Shown here: in pieces, positions 10,293-19,403 of the stretch
How positions within the stretch are numbered: the stretch's first letter is position 1
Layout of the letters: every line of letters starts with the position of its first letter
Source of the DNA: an uncultured OM182 clade bacterium
Lineage (GTDB): Bacteria > Pseudomonadota > Gammaproteobacteria > Pseudomonadales > Azotimanducaceae
DNA: 64,000 bases
Direction: 5' to 3'
Assembly: GCA_905182025.1 (NCBI GenBank)
Contig: CAJJAA010000013.1
Span: 41,505-105,504, forward strand
The notes under the pieces: model-generated
Told to the model about the DNA's origin: nothing
Database searches by the model: none
What the model saw: the letters and a program-made list of their open reading frames with translations, nothing else
Program-made: the position numbers and the translations under genes

Positions 10293-11252
10293 TTAGATCG
10301 TATCGTCCGGTTGATCGAGAAATTCACTCAGACCATAACCAACCCTTTCGCCGTCAAGCGTATACTGGGTCATACCTTCGCCAATATAGGTCATCTGTTC
10401 CGAGCGTCGATTGCGCAAAGGGATAAACCCCTGAACCTTTCCTTGGACGATATGTTTGTCACCATTTTCCAGTTTGACCTTAGCGGTGAAATCTTTGTGA
10501 AAACGGCTATCGGGCTCGAAGTTAACCGATAGATCAAGATCAGTAACCCGAATGAACTCATCGCCCTTATGGAACATGCCGCCCTTTCGGTCCCCGACGA
10601 TCGATAAGACCATGCCAAGGTCATCACCATAATTACCGGTAATCCAACGATAGGAAGGAATGGACTGCCAGTACCTTGGACCCCATGAATGGTCCCGCAG
10701 ACCATGACCGTTTATTAAAATGGGTGCTTCGCCCTCGATTTGAATGGTGCCGCTGACTTTCATATGTTGTTCATAGTGAGCGCGAGCAAAATCATTACCG
10801 TCATCAGGTTCACCGACATGGCCATATATTGGACCGACGCCGTCGTGCACGAGCTCTATCTTGAGTTTCCTAAAAGGATTCGACTTAAAGGCCTTACTCG
10901 GATCTTTCATATCTGTGGGATTGGCCATATACAAGGCTGAGCCTTCGTAGGTGGTCCGAATTTTCTCACCTGCAACGAGCACTTCAATTTTCGCCCCACC
11001 CGCATCCCAACCATCATTGTGAGAGATTTCAGGTTTTTTATAGTTGAAGAATGCCGAGCCATCGTCGTTATAAACGATCACCGTCATTTCCGCATAACCC
11101 TCATTGGCTCGATTTCCCATGCGAATGAAACCACCGCGATTGTGGGTCGTGTCAAAGAAGTTGAAGTAAACTGACTCGTTGAAATTCTCTTCAGGGCCAA
11201 GCGGATGTGTGTAATCGTCTTCCGGCTTAACATTACCAACGATCTTAACCAT
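10293..11252 (-). CDS. Uncharacterised lipocalin/AttH-like protein (DUF7064/DUF7065-like)
   Basis: Long ORF with FNFFDTTHNRGGFIRMGNRANEGYAEM and GHGLRDHSWGPRYWQSIPSYRWITGNYGDDLG motifs typical of this family. Confidence 0.6.
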   Translation of the reverse strand: MVKIVGNVKPEDDYTHPLGPEENFNESVYFNFFDTTHNRGGFIRMGNRANEGYAEMTVIVYNDDGSAFFNYKKPEISHNDGWDAGGAKIEVLVAGEKIRTTYEGSALYMANPTDMKDPSKAFKSNPFRKLKIELVHDGVGPIYGHVGEPDDGNDFARAHYEQHMKVSGTIQIEGEAPILINGHGLRDHSWGPRYWQSIPSYRWITGNYGDDLGMVLSIVGDRKGGMFHKGDEFIRVTDLDLSVNFEPDSRFHKDFTAKVKLENGDKHIVQGKVQGFIPLRNRRSEQMTYIGEGMTQYTLDGERVGYGLSEFLDQPDDTI

Positions 11253-11447
11253 TTGAATATTCTCCTTGCGCTGACTCAGCGATAAGTAAAACGTTTATCA
11301 AAAACAGTGAACTTTATTAATCAGATTGTCTCCAAGACATGCTACATCATCCATTTCATCGAGTATAATGCCCTGATATTGCACTCGGACCATCATGCTC
11401 AAGCGGGTCATTACCAAAAGGACAGTCAGTTGAATATACAAGACAAT

Positions 11448-12047
11448 ATGTCATCGATTATGAAGATGGAATCCGACGCCATCGCGAGCGTTAAGGTCAA
11501 TGATGAGTTTGAAAAAGCGGTTCTCTTTATTAAGAACCGCAGTGGCAAGGTCATCACGACGGGCATCGGCAAAGCCGGCTTCGTCGCTAACCGGTTTGCT
11601 GCAACCCTTTCTTCGACTGGCACGCCCGCTTTTTACATACATCCAGCAGAAGCCGGACATGGTGATCTTGGCATGTTGGGCGAAGGTGACGTCATTGTAG
11701 CTTTCTCAACCAGTGGTAAATCCATCGAAGTCGTTGAGATGTTACAAATGGCAGCAGAATTCGGCGTAGATCATGTCATCGGGGTCACATCTCACACTGA
11801 TTCTCCGCTTCGAGACCTCAGTACCTTCACCTTGGATATGGGACCGGATATTGAAGAGGCCTGTCCGTTGAACTTAACGCCCAGCACATCGATTGCAGTT
11901 ATGTCAGCAATTTGCGACGCCATCAGCCTGACACTACTTGAGCTGAACGAATTCAGTAAGCAGGAATACGGTAGACGCCACCACAAAGGTTATCTAGGCT
12001 CAGTCGCCAGAGCTTCACACAAATACGACAGTGAGGCGGATGATTGA
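11448..12047 (+). CDS. SIS-domain sugar-phosphate isomerase-like protein (KpsF/GutQ-like, no CBS domains)
   Basis: GKVITTGIGKAGFVANRFAATLSSTGTPAFYIHPAEAGHGDLGMLGEGDVIVAFSTSGKSIEVVEM; ORF ends without CBS domains. ORF opens at 11307; TTG 11430 or ATG 11448 plausible starts. Confidence 0.82.
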   Translation: MSSIMKMESDAIASVKVNDEFEKAVLFIKNRSGKVITTGIGKAGFVANRFAATLSSTGTPAFYIHPAEAGHGDLGMLGEGDVIVAFSTSGKSIEVVEMLQMAAEFGVDHVIGVTSHTDSPLRDLSTFTLDMGPDIEEACPLNLTPSTSIAVMSAICDAISLTLLELNEFSKQEYGRRHHKGYLGSVARASHKYDSEADD

Positions 12048-12943
12048 ATAATCCATCGCTCTTAGACCCTGCTTATGTTGCGCAACAGTATGTTCAGGAA
12101 GTAAAGACTGCAATCGGCAAAGACAATCTTAAGATTAACATTGTCGGCATCATTGCGAGTCAAGACAAACCCTCCCTCGCCTATGCCAATGCTACTAAGC
12201 AAAAATTCAATGACATCGGTATAAGCTACGATCTGAGATCGGTCGAACGTTTAGATCTCGAATCTATCATCACAGACTTGAACGATGATGACAGCGTTCA
12301 TGGAATTTTCATTTACTTCCCAGTCTTCAATAACCGACAAGATGACTACCTTCGCAATTTGGTCGACTATAGAAAAGACATAGAAGCGGGCAGCAACTAT
12401 TGGACTCGTAAGTTGTATAACAATGACCGCTTTGTAAACGTGGCAAAGTCTCACAAGGCATTGTTACCGTGCACGCCTTTAGCCATCGTAAAAATGCTAA
12501 CGCATGTCGGTGTCTACAATCCGAACGAAGCAAGACCCATTCAGAATAAAGTCGTGACCATATTCAATCGTAGTGAAGTCATTGGCCGTCCGCTTGCGGT
12601 GATGATGTCCAATGATGGCGCAACGATTTACAGTTTCGATGAAAACGGACCACTGAAATTTGAAAATGCGCAACCGTCAGAAATCAAAATTACTCGAACG
12701 CAGGCATTGCGGCAGTCTGACATCGTCGTAACGGGCGTACCCAATAGTAAGTTTGAAAAAGTGAGTGCGTCTGAAATACAGCCAGGTACTGTTTGCATTA
12801 ACTTCTCAAGCACGCCTAATTTCAACGACGACGTTAACACCCATACGGACATCTATATCCCTCGAGTTGGCCCGATGACAGTTGCCATGTGCATGAGGAA
12901 TACGCTTCGGCTCTATATGAACTTTCATCAGGACAAAAATTGA
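12044..12943 (+). CDS. NAD-dependent methylenetetrahydrofolate dehydrogenase, yeast MTD1-like (FolD superfamily)
   Basis: DDSVHGIFIYFPVFNNRQDDYLRNLV, LLPCTPLAIVKML, FNRSEVIGRPLAVMMSNDGATIYSFDENG, TVCINFSSTPNFNDDV, MTVAMCMRNTLRL closely resemble recalled MTD1 sequence; TTG start overlaps the preceding TGA. Confidence 0.8.
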   Translation: MNNPSLLDPAYVAQQYVQEVKTAIGKDNLKINIVGIIASQDKPSLAYANATKQKFNDIGISYDLRSVERLDLESIITDLNDDDSVHGIFIYFPVFNNRQDDYLRNLVDYRKDIEAGSNYWTRKLYNNDRFVNVAKSHKALLPCTPLAIVKMLTHVGVYNPNEARPIQNKVVTIFNRSEVIGRPLAVMMSNDGATIYSFDENGPLKFENAQPSEIKITRTQALRQSDIVVTGVPNSKFEKVSASEIQPGTVCINFSSTPNFNDDVNTHTDIYIPRVGPMTVAMCMRNTLRLYMNFHQDKN

Positions 12944-13605
12944 ATCAGCAAAGCCTCCAAAGCTATCTCGACAAACTTTCGAGCAGTGCCGCAACGCCCG
13001 GCGGCGGAGCTGTTGCAGCACTTACAGGCGCACAAGCGGCCGCACTGATCTCAATGGTCTGTAACCTCACAAAGAGCAAGACCAAGCGCGCCGCAAGCAA
13101 CAGTGCAGACGATGATGCAAACGACAAACCAAACGATCAGGCAAAAGAAATACAGGCAATCAACAAGCGGGCAGAGCAAGCACGGGCACAGTTCGACCAG
13201 CTCGCTGACGATGATATCGAAGGCTTTACTGCGGTAATGACCGCATACAAAATGCCAAAGTCAAACCCGCAAGAGCGGTCTGATCAGCACACAACGTTAC
13301 AAGACGCGTTAAAACACGCAGCACAAGCACCACTGCAGACAGCGACTTTAGCGAGCAGTCTTGCTCAAGACATTCAACGTCTCAGTGAAATTGGCAACAA
13401 AAACCTCATTACTGACGTCGGTATTGCCGCATTATTGATACCCGCAACCGTACAAGCAGCAAGAATGAACGTGCTAATCAACCTATCATCAATGCAGGAT
13501 GAGCAGTTTATAAAAAATGCCCTGGCCGCTCTTGAATCGGCAACCAGCCAAGCTTCACCGCTGACTAAATTGGCCGACAGTATTTGTACGTCTCTTCTCA
13601 ATTGA
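12940..13605 (+). CDS. Formimidoyl-THF cyclodeaminase / methenyl-THF cyclohydrolase family (FchA/FTCD C-terminal)
   Basis: YLDKLSSSAATPGGGAVAALTGAQAAALISMVCNLTKSK is the FTCD_C signature; TTG start overlaps MTD1-like stop as TTGA; an upstream in-frame ATG at 12889 also exists. Confidence 0.82.
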   Translation: MNQQSLQSYLDKLSSSAATPGGGAVAALTGAQAAALISMVCNLTKSKTKRAASNSADDDANDKPNDQAKEIQAINKRAEQARAQFDQLADDDIEGFTAVMTAYKMPKSNPQERSDQHTTLQDALKHAAQAPLQTATLASSLAQDIQRLSEIGNKNLITDVGIAALLIPATVQAARMNVLINLSSMQDEQFIKNALAALESATSQASPLTKLADSICTSLLN

Positions 13606-15470
13606 TCGTCTCTACAGTGATCGCTCAAAACAAGTGTCCCGGCACCTCAATAAATTGCCTGAAGCTCATTGCAACAACGAGTACAAAATCCTACAACAAC
13701 ACCTATTTAATATTGCGAGGCATAGCCCTTGTGACACTGGTCAGCTTAATAAGCAGCTGCAGCCTCAAAATTCCCTACTTGAACTCAACCGAAAAAACAG
13801 AAAAGAGCACCAGTGCAGCCAGTCAATCTGAGTCAAACACATCACCGGCAAATCAAAAAAAACAAGCAGCGCCAAACTCAGCCTTAATGAAGAGGCAATT
13901 CGAAAACAAAATCGCCGACAAGGTTATCGATAACTACTTGATGTCTCGTACCGACCAGCGCCATGCAAGGAGTGAATTCCTGACTAGAGATGCTCTGCAA
14001 CAAAATGCTGTTCACCTGACGATCGCAAATGAACAGCTCCAACGCCTCGACCAAAAACTTCTCAGGGAAAAAAATCGGAATAGGACACGCCAGTTAGCGG
14101 CCTTGCAAGCATCACGGCAAAGAGTTGCGAGCCATTGGGCGGAACTGAACCATCTCAATGAATTGGATGCTCTTTGGCCAAAGCTCATCTTTGAACCTCT
14201 ATCAGAACGGGACTTAGCCGCTGAAGAAGACTATCTTTTGTCAACTAAGAGCAAACTGGTTGATCTGCAATTACGCATCACAGCGCAATATGCCGCCGGC
14301 CAGTTATATCCCGAACTACTCCTGACCGATTCAAAGAGTCGATTAAAAGCAGTTGTTAGATCGACAAGTAGAAGTCCGAATAAAGACAATCCCTACCTGT
14401 TGCGCTTTCAACAACAACTCTTATACGCATCCATCACAGATCAACAGAAGCAGCAGCGTTTTGAGGCCTTCACAGGTCGGTTCCATAAACTTATTCAACC
14501 CGCATTTAAAGCATTCCTAAGTTTTCTTGAGTCCTTGGACTCACAATCAAATATAGAAAAGCCTCTTCTGCTTACGGGTACTTTTGGCGCCGTTGATGCC
14601 AGCTTAAATAGAGAGCGCGTTAATCAACTTAAACTCAGCTTGGCCGACATCGATGAATCGATCGTCGAACTCGCGCCTAACATCAATATAAAAACACTTT
14701 ACGCTGACCCAGCTTATTTATTAGCCGATAAACCAAAACCTAAACAAATGGCGCTAAACCTTTTGACCTTGTACGTTGCAGACATCGAGTTTGAACTTAC
14801 CACCTGGTTTTACAGACGGCCAAGTGATGAGGTTTTGTTAGTCGCTGCCGACCAACTCAGTTCGGATATGATTCACTACGAAAATGGACAAGTCGCGTTC
14901 GACCTCGAAACAATGACGGCATTACCCGATTTTGAATATGAAAGCCTGGCCTATCAATTCGTCGTACCCGGTGCACACATGTTAGCCCCATGGACTGACC
15001 TTCATACGGGACAAAGCCCTATGGCTGATGCATTTACGTTGGCCTGGAATCAATACAGCCAAACACTACCGATTGCTAATCCGTCATTTTATGTTGAAGA
15101 CCTTTCACGCATCGGACATCGGGTCAGATATAAACGTTTCCTCACCAAAGCACTAGTCGATTTGCAACTGCATACAGGTCAATGGAGTGTTGAGGAGGCC
15201 GAGCTATTCATGTCGAGTCAACTGCCCTACCGTGAGGCTTTTATAGAAGCGGAAATAATTTCGATACTTAAACACCCGGGGAAAAACTTCGAAGCCTGGC
15301 AGTTGGCAGAATCGATTGAAGCAACGGTGACCGAGGTTATTGTTACGGGGCAATTATCGTTAAAAGAAACCCATCAGACGCTACTCCGAAATAGTCCTAT
15401 GGACCATAAGACACTCATGTTAGTACGACAATCGTTACTCAAAAGAAGTCAAAAAAACAGTACACAATAG
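13584..15470 (+). CDS. Predicted lipoprotein, divergent DUF885-like with degenerate active site
   Basis: Hydrophobic stretch then lipobox-like SLISSC (true start may be TTG near 13713); C-terminal half shows DUF885-like layout (VPGAHM..., RYKRFLTKALVDLQLHTGQWSVEEAELFM, HPGKNFEAWQLAESI). Confidence 0.6.
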   Translation: MYVSSQLIVSTVIAQNKCPGTSINCLKLIATTSTKSYNNTYLILRGIALVTLVSLISSCSLKIPYLNSTEKTEKSTSAASQSESNTSPANQKKQAAPNSALMKRQFENKIADKVIDNYLMSRTDQRHARSEFLTRDALQQNAVHLTIANEQLQRLDQKLLREKNRNRTRQLAALQASRQRVASHWAELNHLNELDALWPKLIFEPLSERDLAAEEDYLLSTKSKLVDLQLRITAQYAAGQLYPELLLTDSKSRLKAVVRSTSRSPNKDNPYLLRFQQQLLYASITDQQKQQRFEAFTGRFHKLIQPAFKAFLSFLESLDSQSNIEKPLLLTGTFGAVDASLNRERVNQLKLSLADIDESIVELAPNINIKTLYADPAYLLADKPKPKQMALNLLTLYVADIEFELTTWFYRRPSDEVLLVAADQLSSDMIHYENGQVAFDLETMTALPDFEYESLAYQFVVPGAHMLAPWTDLHTGQSPMADAFTLAWNQYSQTLPIANPSFYVEDLSRIGHRVRYKRFLTKALVDLQLHTGQWSVEEAELFMSSQLPYREAFIEAEIISILKHPGKNFEAWQLAESIEATVTEVIVTGQLSLKETHQTLLRNSPMDHKTLMLVRQSLLKRSQKNSTQ

Positions 15471-15471
15471 G

Positions 15472-15927
15472 TTACTCACTCGATGAACATGACCATTTGT
15501 TCCTAACCGCTCTGCCGCCTCTATAGGTGGTTGCTATGGCCTCGGACAAGCACATCTCATAAAGGTGATAGTTACTCGAGGGGCGATAGCTGCAAATCTT
15601 TTCAGCCTCAGCTCGCAACTGTTCATCATCGATTCGCCTTAGCCGGCCGACCAATTGAAATTCACCACTGCTACCAGAGCTGTCCGACATGCCACAATGA
15701 AGACTAAACGCATTGTTATTTTCAAGATCTTTGATTTTTGATGAAGCCGGTTCGGCAAAAATAAAACAGCGATCATCGCCAACAATAGCGGTAACTGGAT
15801 GTATACGGGGGTTACCTGACCGTCTTACGGTTGCTAAATAAGAAACCTTGCCGTCAATTCGTGCTTTACCAAACGCAGCAATCTCAGCGGCATCAGCCGC
15901 AAGTGTTCCCCAGGACATCTCTTGCAC
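15472..15927 (-). CDS. Pyridoxamine 5'-phosphate oxidase-like FMN-binding protein
   Basis: GKVSYLATVRRSGNPRIHPVTAIVGDDRCFIFAEPASSKIKDLENNNAFSLHC. Confidence 0.8.
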   Translation of the reverse strand: MQEMSWGTLAADAAEIAAFGKARIDGKVSYLATVRRSGNPRIHPVTAIVGDDRCFIFAEPASSKIKDLENNNAFSLHCGMSDSSGSSGEFQLVGRLRRIDDEQLRAEAEKICSYRPSSNYHLYEMCLSEAIATTYRGGRAVRNKWSCSSSE

Positions 15928-16162
15928 ATCGTTCTCCTCAAGATAAAAGCAGCACTATTAAGGTTATTTCAATCAAGCCTCACGGGTAAAGTCTTTCTTA
16001 CGATTGTTACCAAGTTGGCCGGTGGGTTAGTGGGTTGGCGGACGCTGCCATTATAATTGGCGGTTTCTATGCGCCAGTTCCCTCTATCGCAACTGGCCTG
16101 CGCTTATCTGGGCTTGTTTGGACTGCGCAAGAGCCTTGTATGACATAGAACGCCCTCACACA

Positions 16163-16723
16163 TCACTTAGGATATGACATCTGCCCATATCCACCGACTT
16201 TAACGGGCACCTCATGAACAATCCCCAAACTGTCCGTGACCGTTAACGTAAACACCGTCCCTGCCTGAAGCGATTGCTTCAATCGCATCAACATCACGTG
16301 TTTACCTCCGGGCTGAAGCGACACTGTGCGATTCTTCGGCAACAAGAAAGGTGTAACCTCCCTCATCCGCATGACGCCATTAACTTCGATGCTCTGGTGG
16401 ACTTCGCTGAGTTCCGCCACATCAGTCGAAATATCATCAATGCTGATTTCTTCCAGTGAGTGATTGCGAAAATCCATATATACAGCGCCCATTGGCGACC
16501 CCGGCGGCGTGGCTCTAGACCAAGCACGCGTAATCTCGATCGTTTTAGCGGCTGTTTGATCGGCGACCATCGAACTAACCGGCACTAAACTATCTGGATC
16601 AGGCATCGTTGTATCAGCACTCTCTGCCTCAGAACTACCCAGCGCTATCGGGCTCGTCGTCAAACCACTCAATGTGAAAACCAGTGCCAAAGTGGCTATA
16701 AAGACTCTCTTTCGCTCGAACAT
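16163..16723 (-). CDS. PCu(A)C-type periplasmic copper chaperone
   Basis: AWSRATPPGSPMGAVYMDFRNHS...SEVHQSIEVNGVMRMREV...LQPGGKHVMLMRL (His/Met Cu motif), N-terminal signal peptide from MFERKRVFIATLALVFTLSG; ORF opens at 16864, internal Met preferred. Confidence 0.82.
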   Translation of the reverse strand: MFERKRVFIATLALVFTLSGLTTSPIALGSSEAESADTTMPDPDSLVPVSSMVADQTAAKTIEITRAWSRATPPGSPMGAVYMDFRNHSLEEISIDDISTDVAELSEVHQSIEVNGVMRMREVTPFLLPKNRTVSLQPGGKHVMLMRLKQSLQAGTVFTLTVTDSLGIVHEVPVKVGGYGQMSYPK

Positions 16724-17167
16724 AAAGACTCCGTTTTTTGAGACACGCCTGTGAAACTTTGTCACCGCGTTGTCTTTAATCTTTCTTAAATTTTTCTTAA
16801 ATCTGCCATTACGCCAAAACGCGTCTGCGGACATGAAAGCTATCTCAATACTGGATTGCGGCACGAAGGTTTTCGTTAAAGTGAGCGCTCATCCTGCGTT
16901 CAAAAGTACCCAGGAGATGCCAGCAAGTGATTATATCTGATTCTAACATCGAACCCGCCAGAACGATTGCACTTGCTTGATATTCTTCCTCGATACCCCG
17001 CTTGTGTTAGCGCTATTTCTACGCCGATCAATAAAAATTGGATTAGGATTTTGTTGGACCCAAAACGCAGCTCAGCACCATAAAAAAAATGGCCATTAGC
17101 GAGACTGGAATGCTGAAAACAATTAAGGCAAGGTATTGTCCTCGAACTCATCCGTGCCTGCGCTTAA

Positions 17168-18730
17168 ATGACCGAATCAAATTTCTATAGCCGATGCCAG
17201 CAAAATTTCAGCAATTCTAATCCCTTTCTAAATCTACCCAATGGACGATCTTATAGTTACGCTGACTTGCACCACCAAAGTGGTCGAATCGCAAATTATC
17301 TCACCCAGCTTGGGATTCGCAAAGGCGATAGAGTAATTGTCCAAGTTGAAAAAAGTCCACAGAATCTGTTTTGGTATTTCGCTTGCATGCGCGCGGGGTT
17401 TATTTACATCCCCCTTAATACCGCCTACCTAGAGCATGAGATTGAATATTTTATCGCCAACGCATCACCCTCCTTCGCTCTGTGTGATCCGTCGCGACGC
17501 GCCATTTTTGAAAACCACGCGCGTTGTAAAATTGGCACGTTGGATGGTGAGGGAAATTTTCTAGATGACAATGCATTGGCAGACAGCTTCGGCCATGCAG
17601 ATTTTGAGACAGGTAGTGCCGAAGATACAGACTATGGAGACTTTGAAGACACCTTCTTCGAAAATGAGGCCTGCGATGCATCAGACATCGCGGTAATACT
17701 CTACACGTCAGGTACGACGGGCAACCCTAAAGGCGCAATGATTACCCATGGCAACTTGCTCGCCAATGCGGCGACATTGAGCACAGCTTGGGGCTGGCAA
17801 TCCAACGATGTGCTACTTCACGCCCTGCCTACATTCCACATACATGGATTATTCGTCGCGACGCACCTCGTCGTTTTCAATGGCAGTGAAATGAATTTTA
17901 TGACGAAGTTTGATCCTGAACAGGTGGTTAATTGGTTGCCAAAGTCATCAGTTTATATGGGCGTGCCGACCAACTACGTAAGACTGCTCGCCCATGAAGG
18001 CCTGAACGGCGATATTTGTGCCAATATGCGATTATTCACGTCCGGCTCAGCACCTTTATTAGCCCAAACATTTCAAGATTTCGAGCAACGTACAGGGCAA
18101 ACCATTGTCGAACGATACGGTATGACTGAAACCGGCATGAACACATCCAACCCTCTGTCAGGCAAAAGAAAACCCGGCACTGTCGGACCGGCACTCGCCG
18201 GCGTCGAGACAAAGATTTGTGATGATTCAGGTCAACAGGTCTCAGACGGCCAGGCCGGCACTTTGTATGTAAAAGGCGCCAATGTATTCAAGGGCTACTG
18301 GCAAATGCCAGACAAAACAGCAGAGGAATTCACCGAAGACGGTTTTTTTAAGACCGGCGATATCGCCAGTCTCGATGAAGACGGTTACATTTCAATCATC
18401 GGACGCGACAAAGACATGATTATCTCGGGAGGTCTAAACGTTTACCCAAAAGAGATTGAGTCAATCCTAGACAGGTTAAATGGCGTCACTGAATCGGCGG
18501 TAATCGGTGTTCCACACGCAGATTTTGGTGAAGCGGTTGTCGCCGTGATTGTTCGCGCCCCCTATCTGACCAAACAAGGTCAACTCACAGAAACACAAAT
18601 CATTACCGAGATGAAGGCGACAATCGCCGGTTTCAAAGTCCCGAAGCAGGTTCACTTCGTCGATTCGCTACCAAGGAACACGATGGGCAAGGTGCAAAAA
18701 AATATTCTCAGAGAAACCTATACGTCATAG
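17168..18730 (+). CDS. matB: Malonyl-CoA synthetase (MatB-like acyl-CoA synthetase)
   Basis: VIVQVEKSPQNLFWYFACMRAGFIYIPLNTAYLEHEIEYFI, YTSGTTGNPKGAMITHGNL, RYGMTETGMNTSNPL, PRNTMGKVQKNILR. Confidence 0.82.
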   Translation: MTESNFYSRCQQNFSNSNPFLNLPNGRSYSYADLHHQSGRIANYLTQLGIRKGDRVIVQVEKSPQNLFWYFACMRAGFIYIPLNTAYLEHEIEYFIANASPSFALCDPSRRAIFENHARCKIGTLDGEGNFLDDNALADSFGHADFETGSAEDTDYGDFEDTFFENEACDASDIAVILYTSGTTGNPKGAMITHGNLLANAATLSTAWGWQSNDVLLHALPTFHIHGLFVATHLVVFNGSEMNFMTKFDPEQVVNWLPKSSVYMGVPTNYVRLLAHEGLNGDICANMRLFTSGSAPLLAQTFQDFEQRTGQTIVERYGMTETGMNTSNPLSGKRKPGTVGPALAGVETKICDDSGQQVSDGQAGTLYVKGANVFKGYWQMPDKTAEEFTEDGFFKTGDIASLDEDGYISIIGRDKDMIISGGLNVYPKEIESILDRLNGVTESAVIGVPHADFGEAVVAVIVRAPYLTKQGQLTETQIITEMKATIAGFKVPKQVHFVDSLPRNTMGKVQKNILRETYTS

Positions 18731-18807
18731 AGCTGTCACCAATTTCTTGCTACACTCGCGCCGTCACTTCGACCAAAGCTTTAAGTCATGAACCGCATCA
18801 TCAAGAT

Positions 18808-19401
18808 ATGAAACGACTCGGTATACTCGCTTCCCACCGAGGCACCAATTTTCAAGCCATCATTGATGCATGCCAGTCTGGCAAGGTCAACGCTACGCCG
18901 GTTCTGGCGATATCAAACAATTCAAAATCTGAAGCACTTGCTCGTGCAAACCGATCAGGAATAGCGACATTACACCTTTCGAGCCAAACCCATTGCAGTT
19001 CAACAGCGATAGACAGCGCTATGCTTGATGCCCTGCAAGCACACGAAGTCGATTTGGTCATTACCGCCGGGTATATGAAAAAACTCGGACCAAAAACCCT
19101 AAAAGCCTATGAGCGCAAGATTATCAATGTACATCCGTCGTTGCTGCCTAAACATGGTGGTAAAGGGATGTTCGGCATGAAGGTACACGAGTCTGTGATT
19201 CAATCCGGCGATTTACAAACAGGCATCACGATTCACTGGGTTGACAAAGAATATGACACAGGTCCCATCATCGCCCAGCAAGTTGTCGCCGTTGAACCCA
19301 ATGACACAGCCTTATCGTTGGCAAAAAAAGTACTAACTCATGAACACAACTTGCTAATTGAAACACTAGCTACCCTTATGCCCGATTGGAGTGACATATA
19401 A
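18808..19401 (+). CDS. purN: Phosphoribosylglycinamide formyltransferase
   Basis: ILASHRGTNFQAIIDA, GYMKKLG, INVHPSLLPKHGGKGMFGMKVHESVI, TGITIHWVDKEYDTGPIIAQ. Confidence 0.92.
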   Translation: MKRLGILASHRGTNFQAIIDACQSGKVNATPVLAISNNSKSEALARANRSGIATLHLSSQTHCSSTAIDSAMLDALQAHEVDLVITAGYMKKLGPKTLKAYERKIINVHPSLLPKHGGKGMFGMKVHESVIQSGDLQTGITIHWVDKEYDTGPIIAQQVVAVEPNDTALSLAKKVLTHEHNLLIETLATLMPDWSDI

Positions 19402-19403
19402 TA

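Noticed and set aside
16900-17151. 83-aa minus-strand ORF upstream of matB
   Set aside because: No recognisable motif; occupies the likely promoter region of matB
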